In this document: piece by piece, positions 37,889-46,219 of the stretch
Numbering within the stretch: the stretch's first letter is position 1
How the letters are laid out: every line of letters begins with the position of its first letter
Assembly: GCA_004017535.1 (NCBI GenBank)
Contig: SAJS01000002.1
Location: 248,001 to 312,000, forward strand
Direction of reading: 5' to 3'
Source of the DNA: Mesorhizobium sp.
Lineage (GTDB): Bacteria > Pseudomonadota > Alphaproteobacteria > Rhizobiales > Rhizobiaceae
Length of the DNA stretch: 64,000 nt
Made by a program: the position numbers and the translations under genes
Notes under the pieces: generated by a model
Database searches by the model: none
Seen by the model: the letters and a program-made list of their open reading frames with translations, nothing else
Told to the model about the DNA's origin: nothing

Positions 37889-38894
37889 GTCTGTCCTGAT
37901 CGCTTTCCTGTCACTCGCCGTCGAACGGGTCCTCGGCTATCCGGACTGGCTGTTCAACGCCATCGGCCATCCGGTCACCTGGATCGGCAGGCTGATATCC
38001 TTTCTCGATCGCCGGCTCAACCGCGCCCCAGATTCCGACGAAATCCGTCGCCGCCAGGGTGTGCGGGCGTTGCTCATTATCTTGCTGGTGCCTGGCCTCA
38101 TCGGCCTGGCGCTGCATCTCCTGCTCTGGCTGATCTTCCCGACGGGTCTGGTCATTGCCGCCGTCCTCGGTTCCGCGCTGCTGTCGCAGAAAAGCCTCGC
38201 CGAGCATGTCGAAGAGGTCGCGGATGCGCTGGAGACCGGCGGGCTGACGCTTGGCCGCATCGCCGTTTCGCGCATTGTCGGCCGCGATCCTGAAAAGTTG
38301 GACAAGGCAGGCGTCGCCCGCGCGGCGATCGAAAGCCTGGCCGAGAATTTCTCCGACGGCATCGTCGCGCCCGCCTTCTGGACCGGCGTCGGTGGTCTCG
38401 CTGGCGGAGCTGCCTACAAGGCCGCCAACACCGCTGATTCGATGATCGGCCACCGCACCCCGAAACACGAAGCCTTCGGCCGTGCGGCCGCCCGCTTCGA
38501 CGATCTGATCAACCTGCCGGCATCGCGGCTGACCGGCCTGCTCATCGTGCTGGCGGCTTTCCTTGTGCCGGGCGCCGATCCGCGCGCCGCCTGGAAGGTG
38601 ATGCGGCGCGATGCCAGGAAACACCGCTCGCCCAATGCCGGCTGGCCGGAAGCCGCGATGGCCGGCGCGCTCGGACTTTCCCTCGCCGGACCGCGCAGCT
38701 ATCGCGGCGAGGTCGTGGAGGACGCTTTCATGGGCGAAGGCGGCCGCCGCGAGGCCGAGAGCACAGATATCCGCCAGGCGCTGAAGCTCTACCGTGTCGC
38801 CGACTGGCTGCTGCTTGGCCTGTTCGCGTTTCTGTCGGCGATCGTGATCTACCTGACCATCCAAATCAGCGGCCAAGGCGTCAACACGCTTTAG
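37887..38894 (+). CDS. cobD: Adenosylcobinamide-phosphate synthase (CbiB/CobD)
   Basis: 335 residues with 4-5 membrane helices and the family blocks 'GYPDWLFNAIGHPVTWIGRL', 'AIESLAENFSDGIVAPAFW' and 'NTADSMIGHRT'. It attaches the aminopropanol (phosphate) arm to adenosylcobyric acid at the inner membrane. Its stop overlaps that of the convergent cobO gene. The divergent overlap with cobC means its promoter must lie within cobC. Confidence 0.94.
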   Translation: MSVLIAFLSLAVERVLGYPDWLFNAIGHPVTWIGRLISFLDRRLNRAPDSDEIRRRQGVRALLIILLVPGLIGLALHLLLWLIFPTGLVIAAVLGSALLSQKSLAEHVEEVADALETGGLTLGRIAVSRIVGRDPEKLDKAGVARAAIESLAENFSDGIVAPAFWTGVGGLAGGAAYKAANTADSMIGHRTPKHEAFGRAAARFDDLINLPASRLTGLLIVLAAFLVPGADPRAAWKVMRRDARKHRSPNAGWPEAAMAGALGLSLAGPRSYRGEVVEDAFMGEGGRREAESTDIRQALKLYRVADWLLLGLFAFLSAIVIYLTIQISGQGVNTL

Positions 38895-39505
38895 AATTCG
38901 ATGCCCTGCTGCGCCTTCACCCCGGCGGAAAAATGGTGCTTCGTCAGGCCCATCTCCGTGACGAGATCGGCCGCCTCGACGAGCAGCAGCTTGGCGTTGC
39001 GGCCGGTGACGATGACATGCAGATCGCCCCGGCGCGCCTTGAGCGCCGCGACCACTTTTTCCAGGTCCAGATAATCGTAGCGCAGCGCGATGTTGAGCTC
39101 GTCGAGCACGACCAGGCTGATCGACGGATCGGCCATCAACTCAAGCGCCTTGGCCCAGGCGGCTTCAGCGGCGGCGATATCGCGCTTCAAATCCTGCGTT
39201 TCCCAGGTGAACCCCTCGCCCATCGCGTGCCAGACGACGCGGTCGCCGAAGGCTGCGAAGGCGTCCTTCTCGCCGGTGTGCCATTTGCCCTTGATGAACT
39301 GCACGACGCCGACGCGTTTGCCGTAACCCAGCATTCTCAGCGCCAGGCCGAAGGCAGCTGTGGTCTTGCCCTTGCCCGGCCCGGTGTTGACGATCAGCAG
39401 CCCCTTCTCGATCGTCTTGCCGGCGACCTCGGCGTCCTGCACCGCCTTGCGCTTGGCCATCTTGGCGCGGTGGCGCTCGGCGTCCTTCTCCTCGATTTCG
39501 GCCAT
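38891..39505 (-). CDS. cobO: Corrinoid adenosyltransferase (BtuR/CobO)
   Basis: 204 residues with P-loop 'NTGPGKGKTTAAFGLALR' (about 40-57) and 'VVLDELNIALRY', both diagnostic for CobO. It transfers the 5'-deoxyadenosyl group from ATP to the cobalt of the corrinoid. The gene lies directly after cobP (one intervening base) on the minus strand and its stop overlaps that of cobD. Confidence 0.95.
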   Translation of the reverse strand: MAEIEEKDAERHRAKMAKRKAVQDAEVAGKTIEKGLLIVNTGPGKGKTTAAFGLALRMLGYGKRVGVVQFIKGKWHTGEKDAFAAFGDRVVWHAMGEGFTWETQDLKRDIAAAEAAWAKALELMADPSISLVVLDELNIALRYDYLDLEKVVAALKARRGDLHVIVTGRNAKLLLVEAADLVTEMGLTKHHFSAGVKAQQGIEF

Positions 39506-39506
39506 G

Positions 39507-40052
39507 TCATTTCACCTTGAGCGGCAGCCCCGCCACCATCATGAGAACGCTGTCGGCAGCGGCCGCGACCTGCTGGTTGAGCCGGCCCGCGGCGTCGCGG
39601 AATCGGCGCGCCAGCGCATTGTCGGGCACGATGCCGAGCCCGACTTCGTTCGAGACCACGAACCAAGGCCCGCGCGGCCGCGACAGCACTTCGGCCAGCC
39701 GCCGGCATTCGGCCTCGACATCATGTTCGGCCAGCATGTGATTGGTCAGCCACAAAGTCAGGCAATCGATCAGCACAGGTTCGTGATTCGGCAAAGCCTC
39801 GATTGCGCCAACCAGGTCGAGCGGCGCATCGACGGTGACCCAGCCTTCGCCGCGCCGCGAGCGATGCAGCGCGATGCGCTCACGCATCTCGTCGTCATAG
39901 GCCTGCGCTGTGGCGATGTAGGACCAGGGCGACGGATGGGCGATCGTGAGGCTCTCGGCATGCGAGCTCTTTCCCGAGCGCGCGCCGCCCAAGACGAAGG
40001 TTAGTTTGCGATCGGAAGTTTTGTTGCCGCTCGCAGCTGTCGCGCCGGTCAT
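39507..40052 (-). CDS. cobP: Bifunctional adenosylcobinamide kinase / adenosylcobinamide-phosphate guanylyltransferase
   Basis: 181 residues with P-loop 'VLGGARSGKSSHAE' (about 20-33), 'YIATAQAYDDEM', 'LIDCLTLWLTN' and 'VSNEVGLGIVP', all signature blocks of CobP/CobU. It phosphorylates and then activates cobinamide with GTP. No cobalamin riboswitch is visible upstream (40053-40184). Confidence 0.95.
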   Translation of the reverse strand: MTGATAASGNKTSDRKLTFVLGGARSGKSSHAESLTIAHPSPWSYIATAQAYDDEMRERIALHRSRRGEGWVTVDAPLDLVGAIEALPNHEPVLIDCLTLWLTNHMLAEHDVEAECRRLAEVLSRPRGPWFVVSNEVGLGIVPDNALARRFRDAAGRLNQQVAAAADSVLMMVAGLPLKVK

Positions 40053-40184
40053 TCCCTGTCTTCGTCCCTAGATGAAATCTTGCGGCAGCCAACGGCTGAC
40101 GGGGCGCGACTTTAGGCAGAAGCACAACCACCGGCAAACCAATTTCCGCCGTGTCCCGGCGCGATTGCGGCAAGCGTTTCGGCG

Positions 40185-40871
40185 CTAAGAAGCGGCGATC
40201 CGCGCCGCGACCAGCTGCTGCAGCCGCCACAAATGAGCGTCGTGGATGCCGCGCAGCTCGAGATTCTTCACGGTGTTGTAGAGATAGTCGGCGCCCGAGC
40301 CCCAGTGGCCGCACGACGTCGCGAGCCTCTCGACAACATCCTCCTCGGTGAGCGGGCCGGCATAGGTAGTACCCTGGCGGTTGATAACGAAGGCCAGCGC
40401 CCGCAACGGACCGGCATCGCTCGTCATATTGATCAGGCGCGGATGATAGCTGGTCGGCTTCAGCGTCACCTCTCGCCGCAGCAGCCTGTCGAGTTGCTCG
40501 CGCCGGTCGCCATCGCCAAGCCGAAAGGCGACGCCCTTGCATTGTCCGCCACGGTCCAGCGCCATCATCAGGCCCGGGCTTTCCTTGGTGCCGCGCCAAC
40601 GCGTCATCTTCATGCAGAAGGACCTGTGCCAGCCGCGCAGCAGAGCGACCCGCTCTTCGACATGCTCGATCTCGGGTTTCCAGATCAGGGAGCCATAGCC
40701 AAACAGCCAGAGCGGTTCGTCGGCGGGAAGCTGAGCCTCCAGCATGCGCACCATTGCGTCGTAGTCCGCGTCATCCAGATGCGCAGCGTCAGGATCCGGC
40801 CCGCTGTCCTCGACAACGCGAAAGCAGCGGGCGACCAGTTCCTCGGTGAGCGACATGGTTCTTGCAGGCAT
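40185..40871 (-). CDS. ChaC-like gamma-glutamylcyclotransferase
   Basis: 228 residues. 'LWLFGYGSLIWKPE' is the substrate-binding loop of the ChaC/GGCT fold, followed by 'RVALLRGWHRSFCM' and the C-terminal 'GYLYN'-like segment 'GSGADYLYNTV'. ChaC enzymes split glutathione into 5-oxoproline and Cys-Gly in the cytosol. The ATG at 40869-40871 has AAGG upstream; a second ATG five codons later is possible. Confidence 0.9.
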   Translation of the reverse strand: MPARTMSLTEELVARCFRVVEDSGPDPDAAHLDDADYDAMVRMLEAQLPADEPLWLFGYGSLIWKPEIEHVEERVALLRGWHRSFCMKMTRWRGTKESPGLMMALDRGGQCKGVAFRLGDGDRREQLDRLLRREVTLKPTSYHPRLINMTSDAGPLRALAFVINRQGTTYAGPLTEEDVVERLATSCGHWGSGADYLYNTVKNLELRGIHDAHLWRLQQLVAARIAAS

Positions 40872-40958
40872 GCGCGCGACCTTAAGGTTCTCCCTCCGCC
40901 GCCACAATGCGCCAGAGCCCGCAATTGACAACAGCTTTGCCCGGGTGTCGGCTGTCGC

Positions 40959-41044
40959 TAGAGCAATTCCAGGAAAAGTGCGCAGCGGTTTTCCGTCCGG
41001 AATTGCGCAAAGACAAAGAGCTAGAGCAGCCGCCAGGCTGCTCT
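40959..41044 (+). repeat. Two-module hairpin repeat, family B, copy 5, in the leader of the Rieske oxygenase gene
   Basis: Module 1 pairs GAGCAATTCCAGGAAAA with TTTTCCGTCCGGAATTGC. Module 2 is a perfect hairpin with arms AGAGCAGCC (41023-41031) and GGCTGCTCT (41036-41044). It ends two bases before the GCAGGAGA Shine-Dalgarno of the downstream gene, the same placement as copy 4. Confidence 0.8.
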
Positions 41045-41058
41045 GGCAGGAGAAGCCG

Positions 41059-42249
41059 ATGCAGCCCAATCCGAGCGAACGCGATCCCTACAACGGCCTG
41101 ACCAGCCTCCAGCCGACCTTGCCGTCGGCGGCCTATTGGGATGCTGAGGCCTACCGGCGCGATCTGGAGGTCATCTGGTACCGAAGCTGGCTGATGGTCT
41201 GCCGAGAGGCCGATCTCGCCGAGCCGCTTGCTTTCCGAACGGTACGCATCGGCAGCCAGGAAATCGTAGTTCTGCGCGACGAGACCGGCGCCCTGCGCGC
41301 CTTCCACAACACCTGCCGGCATCGCGGCTCGCAGCTTTGCCAGGAAAGCGCCGGCCGGCTGAAGGCCAGGCTGCTCACCTGCCCCTACCACGCATGGTCC
41401 TATTCGCTGCGCGGCGATCTCGTGCGCGTGCCGTCGAAATCGCTGCCCGAGGGCTTCGATAAGGCCGACTATCCGCTCTATCGCGTGGCGCTCTCGCTCT
41501 GGCGCGGCTTCGTCTTCATCAACCTCGCCGAGGAACCCGACGGCTCGGCGGAAAGCTCCTTCGATCGTGCCTCCGGCGATCTCTCCAACTGGCCGCTGGA
41601 GACGCTCGTCACCGGCCACCGGCTCACCAAGGTGATGAACTGCAATTGGAAGATCTTCTGGGAGAACTTCAACGAGTGCCTGCACTGCCCGGGCGTGCAC
41701 AAGGATCTGTCGCGGCTGGTGCCGATCTATGGCCGCGGCCTGATGGCAAGGCATGACGATCCCGAATGGGCGCGCCACGCCGACAATGACGATCCGGAGT
41801 TTTCCGGCCGCCTGCGCGCCGGCGCCGAAACCTGGTCGCGCGACGGCCACGTCCATGGCCCGGTCTTTTCCGGCTTGACCCAGGCCGAGCGCGCCGCCGG
41901 ACAGACCTATGCGACCTCGTTGCCATCGATGTTCATCGTCGGCCATGTCGACTACATGCGCACCGTGCGGCTCGCCCCGCTCGGCCCCGAGCAGACCGAG
42001 CTCACCGCGGAATGGCTGTTCGCGCCGGACGCGCTGGGAAACACCGATATCGACAACATCGTCGCCTTCGGCACGCAGGTGCTGGAGGAAGACGCCGCGA
42101 TATGCGAGGTCAACCAGAAAGGCCTTCGCTCGATACGCCACGAAGCCGGCGTGCTGATGCCGGAAGAGTACGAGCTGCACCGCTTTCACGATTGGGTGCG
42201 CGAGCGCCACGCGGCGTTCAAAACGCCTTCGGCAGATAGCGCCAGGTGA
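41059..42249 (+). CDS. Rieske non-heme iron oxygenase alpha subunit, quaternary-amine class (GbcA/CntA/Stc2-like)
   Basis: 396 residues. The Rieske cluster ligands are Cys86/His88 ('NTCRHRG') and Cys108/His111 ('TCPYHAW'). The mononuclear iron ligands are His209 and His214 in 'NECLHCPGVH', with Asp345 in 'EEDAAICE' as probable third ligand. Glu206 bridges the two centres where most Rieske dioxygenases have aspartate, a mark of carnitine, glycine-betaine and stachydrine oxygenases. The predicted action is oxidative cleavage of an N-methyl or N-alkyl quaternary amine. A reductase partner is not adjacent. Strong ribosome-binding site AGGAGA. The 3' end overlaps the convergent MFS gene by 32 bases. 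Confidence 0.9.
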   Translation: MQPNPSERDPYNGLTSLQPTLPSAAYWDAEAYRRDLEVIWYRSWLMVCREADLAEPLAFRTVRIGSQEIVVLRDETGALRAFHNTCRHRGSQLCQESAGRLKARLLTCPYHAWSYSLRGDLVRVPSKSLPEGFDKADYPLYRVALSLWRGFVFINLAEEPDGSAESSFDRASGDLSNWPLETLVTGHRLTKVMNCNWKIFWENFNECLHCPGVHKDLSRLVPIYGRGLMARHDDPEWARHADNDDPEFSGRLRAGAETWSRDGHVHGPVFSGLTQAERAAGQTYATSLPSMFIVGHVDYMRTVRLAPLGPEQTELTAEWLFAPDALGNTDIDNIVAFGTQVLEEDAAICEVNQKGLRSIRHEAGVLMPEEYELHRFHDWVRERHAAFKTPSADSAR

Positions 42250-43405
42250 CGAAGCCGCAGAAGGCCGCCAGGATGCCGAGCGTGACGAACACCGATCCCA
42301 GGCCGAAGAAGGTGAGCACCACCGAATAGACGAGCGGCGGCGTCAGCTCGGAGAAATCGAGATAGGTGCGGTAGACCGCCGCCATCTGCGCCTTCTCGTA
42401 CGAACGAACCGAGCGCATGAAGGCGGTCGAGCCGAGCGCGTCGAGGGCGATAGTGAACAAGGCGCCGCAGAGCAGCAGCGCCGCCGTGAGCAGCGGCGCG
42501 GCCTCGCCGATGCCGCCCGCAGCGAACAGCATGGCCGACATGGCGAAATAGGCGAAGGTCATGACCCGGCGCGCACCGAAGCGCGCGCCGGCCCTGCCCC
42601 AGAAGATCGCCGCGAAAAGAAGCGCATTGCCGGCCGACACTAGCAAGCCGCCGGCAAGCTTACCCTCGCCGGTGATCACCATGAACAGCGGGCCATAGAC
42701 GAAGAACGTCGTCCAGAAGCAGGAGCGGCCGAAGGCGATCAGCCAGGCTAGTCTCAGCCTCGGCTGCTTCACGAAGCGGCCGATATTGGCGAGCGGATTG
42801 GCCGGGCGCGACTTGCCGGGCCGGATCGACTGGTTGTCGCTCAGCCGATAGAACCAGAACAGGCAAAGCAGCGCGAACGCAAAGACCACGACCGCGCCAT
42901 GCGCGGCATAGATGCCGAAATGGGTGTAGAGGAAGATGCCCAGCGTCGGCCCGCCCGTCCAGGCGAACATCGACCACGCCATGCGCAGCGATTCCGCCTG
43001 CATGAAGTCGGTCTTGCGGATGTGGTCCATGATGTAGAGGTTGAGCGTGATCGACAGCGCGCTCGCCCCCATGACGCGGCAGAGCATGCCTGCGATCTGT
43101 CCGGCCAGCGTGTGGGTAATGAAGAAGGCGGAGCCGATCGCCAGCAGCACGCAGCCGGCCGTGTAGACCCAGCGCCGCGCGAAGCGGCGGATCAGCATCG
43201 GCATGAACAGCGTCACCGAAAGGCCCATCAGCGACACGATGGTGTAGAGGATCGAGACGATCCGCTCATTGTGCAGGATCTCGTAGGCCTGGATCGGGAT
43301 CACGCTGGAGATCGTGGCGCGGGCGAAGGATTCGACCGCATAGAGCGAGGCGAAGGTGCGCGCATCCGCCGGCCGCAGGGCCGGAAGCCAGATCGGATGG
43401 CGCAC
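42218..43405 (-). CDS. MFS transporter of unknown substrate
   Basis: About 395 residues and 12 hydrophobic segments, with 'SVTLFMPMLIRRFARRWVYT' in the helix 2-3 loop region. The start is uncertain: the GTG at 43403-43405 (MRHPIWLPALRP) begins just before the first helix, but a longer frame reaches 43519. It is convergent with the Rieske oxygenase gene and overlaps it by 32 bases. Its substrate cannot be read from the sequence; neighbourhood would allow uptake or export of an amine. Confidence 0.82.
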   Translation of the reverse strand: MRHPIWLPALRPADARTFASLYAVESFARATISSVIPIQAYEILHNERIVSILYTIVSLMGLSVTLFMPMLIRRFARRWVYTAGCVLLAIGSAFFITHTLAGQIAGMLCRVMGASALSITLNLYIMDHIRKTDFMQAESLRMAWSMFAWTGGPTLGIFLYTHFGIYAAHGAVVVFAFALLCLFWFYRLSDNQSIRPGKSRPANPLANIGRFVKQPRLRLAWLIAFGRSCFWTTFFVYGPLFMVITGEGKLAGGLLVSAGNALLFAAIFWGRAGARFGARRVMTFAYFAMSAMLFAAGGIGEAAPLLTAALLLCGALFTIALDALGSTAFMRSVRSYEKAQMAAVYRTYLDFSELTPPLVYSVVLTFFGLGSVFVTLGILAAFCGFVTWRYLPKAF

Positions 43406-43646
43406 ATGGGTGGACGTCGGCCCTCCGGAACGTGAATCGCTTTGCCAAATCTGGCCGGACCAGCAGCCGGCCAGTAGCAGGAAACCGACCCCCGGAGGCC
43501 GAAAAGCGAAGCCTGCCAAAGGCTTTCCGCCGCTGGCCTAAAGCGAAATTTCATGGCTGCCATGAAACGCATTGATGGCCGCCCGCTTCTGTCGTCGGCT
43601 TGAACCGTGATAATCGTTTGGCACGACTGAATCGGATTGCCAGACG

Positions 43647-44648
43647 ATGAGCCTTCAAACGACCAGCGAACCCGATCAGGACTCGCCCAAGCAGGGCCGC
43701 ATCGCCGCCTTCGACATTCTGCGCGGCATCGCGCTTATCGCGATGGCGAGCTACCACTTCACCTGGGATCTTGAGAATTTCGGCTATACCGCGCCCGCTT
43801 TGACCGCATTCGGCTGGTGGAAATTCTATGCGCGCTGCATCGCCTCGACCTTCCTGTTCCTGGTCGGCGTCAGTCTCTTCCTCGCCCATTGCCGCCGGAT
43901 CCGCTGGCCAGGCTTCTGGAAGCGCCTCGCCATGGTCGCCGTGGCGGCGATCGCCATTTCGGCAGTCACTTATTTCGTCACGCCGGACGGTTTCATCTTC
44001 TTCGGCATCCTGCACGAGATCGCGCTGGCCAGCCTGCTCGGCCTCGCTTTTCTCAGGCTGCCCTGGCTGCTGACGGCAATCGTCGCTGCCGCTGTCATTG
44101 CAGCCCCCTACTATCTGCGGTCGGAGTTCTTCGATCATCCGGCGCTGTGGTGGGTCGGCCTTTCCGCCACCAATCCGCGTTCCAACGATTATGTGCCGCT
44201 CTTTCCCTGGTTCGGCGCAGTGCTTGCCGGCATCGCCGCGGTCAAGCTGGCTTCCGTCACAGGCCTGCTCGCCCGGCTGGGGACATGGATGCCTGGCCGC
44301 TGGTCAAAACCCCTGACTTTCATCGGCCGCCACAGCCTCGCCTTCTACCTCATCCACCAGCCCCTTCTGTTCGGCTCGGTCTGGCTGTTCGCGCAGATCA
44401 TGCCCGCTGCCCCCCAGGACAGGGAAGCCGGCTTCCTGCCGGCCTGCCAGGCGCAGTGCGAACAGCAGCGCGACAGCAAGTTCTGTACGAGCTATTGTGG
44501 CTGCATGCTGGACACGCTGAAGGGCGAAGGGTCGCTCGACAAGCTCTACGCCAATGACCAGTCCAGCGTCTGGAAATCGCACCTGTCCGATCTTGCGGAA
44601 ACCTGCACCGCCGCGACCGAGGACCAGATGGAGGGAGGACAGCAATGA
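43647..44648 (+). CDS. DUF1624/heparan-alpha-glucosaminide acetyltransferase-like membrane protein with Cys-rich tail
   Basis: 333 residues. The first 250 contain 7-8 membrane helices with 'FDILRGIALIAMASYHFTWD' and 'FIGRHSLAFYLIHQPLLFG', typical of DUF1624/acyltransferase-3-like proteins that move acyl groups across membranes. After the last helix comes a soluble tail (about 253-333) with six cysteines at 267, 271, 280, 284, 286 and 320 (C-x3-C, C-x3-C-x-C), which could form disulfides or a metal site. It is translationally coupled (ATGA) to the next gene. Confidence 0.82.
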   Translation: MSLQTTSEPDQDSPKQGRIAAFDILRGIALIAMASYHFTWDLENFGYTAPALTAFGWWKFYARCIASTFLFLVGVSLFLAHCRRIRWPGFWKRLAMVAVAAIAISAVTYFVTPDGFIFFGILHEIALASLLGLAFLRLPWLLTAIVAAAVIAAPYYLRSEFFDHPALWWVGLSATNPRSNDYVPLFPWFGAVLAGIAAVKLASVTGLLARLGTWMPGRWSKPLTFIGRHSLAFYLIHQPLLFGSVWLFAQIMPAAPQDREAGFLPACQAQCEQQRDSKFCTSYCGCMLDTLKGEGSLDKLYANDQSSVWKSHLSDLAETCTAATEDQMEGGQQ

Positions 44649-45124
44649 TGGGCATCGAAAAGCCCAAACACGGGATCATTCCCTGGCCGCCGGTGATCTA
44701 TGTCGTGGCGATTGCGGCAAGCATTGTCCTCGGCATGTTTTATCCGCTGCCCTGGATCGGCGACATTTTTGGCGATCTCCTGTTCGGCGTCGGCTGGGTG
44801 GCGCTGTTCGGCGTCACCATGCTCTGGATCACTGCCATCCGCGCCATGTTCAGGGCCAAAACGACGCTTGACCCCAATGCCGAGCCCGACCATCTGGTGA
44901 CGTCGGGTCCTTTCGGCATCACCCGCAACCCGATGTATCTCGCCAACACGCTGCTCTTGATCGGCGTCGCCTTCATCACCGGCATCGCCTGGTTCCTGAT
45001 CTTCGCCTTCCTCGCCGCCTTCGCGACGCAGAGGCTGGCGATCGAGAAGGAGGAAAAGATCCTGGCGGCGAAATTCGGCAAGAAATATCGCGACTATGCA
45101 AAAAGGGTACGGCGCTGGATCTAA
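44645..45124 (+). CDS. Isoprenylcysteine carboxyl methyltransferase-like (ICMT/PEMT) membrane protein
   Basis: 159 residues with four hydrophobic segments and the C-terminal S-adenosylmethionine-binding pattern of the family: 'GITRNPMYLANTLLLIG' and then 'EEKILAAKFGKKYRDY'. Bacterial members methylate lipids or small thiols/carboxylates, and phospholipid N-methylation is a possibility. ATGA overlap with the DUF1624 gene indicates a joint role. Confidence 0.85.
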   Translation: MMGIEKPKHGIIPWPPVIYVVAIAASIVLGMFYPLPWIGDIFGDLLFGVGWVALFGVTMLWITAIRAMFRAKTTLDPNAEPDHLVTSGPFGITRNPMYLANTLLLIGVAFITGIAWFLIFAFLAAFATQRLAIEKEEKILAAKFGKKYRDYAKRVRRWI

Positions 45125-45135
45125 GCAAGACAAGA

Positions 45136-45666
45136 TCAGCGGTGCGCTCGGTGTGATGCCATTTCGCTGGAGGGCCATAGTTTCCGGCCGAGATAAAACA
45201 GTGCTGGAATGAGCAGCACGATCGCCAACACGATAGCCGGCCCCGCCAACGCAAAACGTGCAGAAGAGATATATCCCTCTGCAAACGCCCGATGCAGCAG
45301 GGTGACGCTGACCGGCAGGTTGAAGGCAAGAGCAGTCGCCGTGCCCGGCATGTAGCGACGCATGGCTATTGTGGCGAGGAGGTGCGGAAAGACCACATTG
45401 AGCAGCATCGCCAGGGCGTAGCCGGACAGCAGATAGGCACCCATGCTTTCCTGCCCTTGCAGGGCGGCGAGCAATGCGGCACCGATGGCAAGAGCCGCGA
45501 GCACGAGGACGGCGAACCGGAATTCGCGCGCCCCGACAGGACTGTGCCAACGCCCCGCCTGCTTCGACCAGGCGGGCAACAGAATTGCTTCTTCCAGATT
45601 GTGGACGACGACTGCGGCGGCGAACAGCCAAGCCAGAATTATGAACACGGTTCGATCGATCGCCAA
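45136..45666 (-). CDS. HXXEE domain membrane protein
   Basis: 176 residues, about five membrane helices, with 'VVHNLEEAILLPAW' near residue 21, the HxxEE motif that names this family. Function is unknown. It is convergent with the ICMT-like gene (11 bases between stops) and 23 bases downstream of the MerR gene on the same strand. Confidence 0.85.
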   Translation of the reverse strand: MAIDRTVFIILAWLFAAAVVVHNLEEAILLPAWSKQAGRWHSPVGAREFRFAVLVLAALAIGAALLAALQGQESMGAYLLSGYALAMLLNVVFPHLLATIAMRRYMPGTATALAFNLPVSVTLLHRAFAEGYISSARFALAGPAIVLAIVLLIPALFYLGRKLWPSSEMASHRAHR

Positions 45667-45689
45667 TCAAACGGAAGCAAGCGGTTCCT

Positions 45690-46076
45690 TCAGGTGTTGA
45701 CGCCCAGTTCAGCCAGCCGCTCCACGCAGGATTCCTCGGCCTGGTCGAGCTCGGCCAGCGTCTCTTCCAGGTCGCGCCGCTTCTGGCGCAGATCCTCGCG
45801 CTTTTCCTCGATACGCCGGATCATCAGTTTGAGCTGGCCGACCTCGCCGGGCGGCTCCTTGTACATCTGGATGATCTCGCGGATCTCGTTGATTGAGAAG
45901 CCGAGCCTTTTTCCCCGCATGATCTGACGGATGAGATGCCGGTCGGACGGCCGGAACAGCCGCGTGCGGCCGCGTCTCACCGGCTGCACCAGCCCTTCGT
46001 CCTCGTAGAAACGCAACGTCCGCGTCGACACGTCGAACTCGCGTGTCAGCTCGGTGATCGTGTAATATTCCCGCAT
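45690..46076 (-). CDS. MerR-family transcriptional regulator
   Basis: 128 residues. The winged-helix DNA-binding part is 'YYTITELTREFDVSTRTLRF' followed by 'YEDEGLVQPVRRGRTRLF'. The C-terminal helix (about 75-128) is a coiled-coil dimerisation arm rich in E, R and K. It resembles the LiuR type that controls branched-chain amino acid or fatty acid breakdown in proteobacteria. No effector-binding cysteine cluster is present, so it is not a metal sensor. The ATG of MREYY is taken as start. Confidence 0.88.
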   Translation of the reverse strand: MREYYTITELTREFDVSTRTLRFYEDEGLVQPVRRGRTRLFRPSDRHLIRQIMRGKRLGFSINEIREIIQMYKEPPGEVGQLKLMIRRIEEKREDLRQKRRDLEETLAELDQAEESCVERLAELGVNT

Positions 46077-46219
46077 TCCCACTCCCAAGCCAAGGCATCG
46101 CCGCGTTCAGCGTGGCCCTTCCCTACGGTGATACCCATGCAGCGCCGGAATCGGCACCTGACCCCGCGGCAACCTCGCACGGCATTTACGTAAAAGTCAA
46201 TTAACGCCGGCCAGTTGAT

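Noticed and set aside
36327-40184. Cobalamin riboswitch controlling the cob genes
   Set aside because: No intergenic room exists between most of the genes, and no B12-box-like conserved sequence was seen upstream of cobP.
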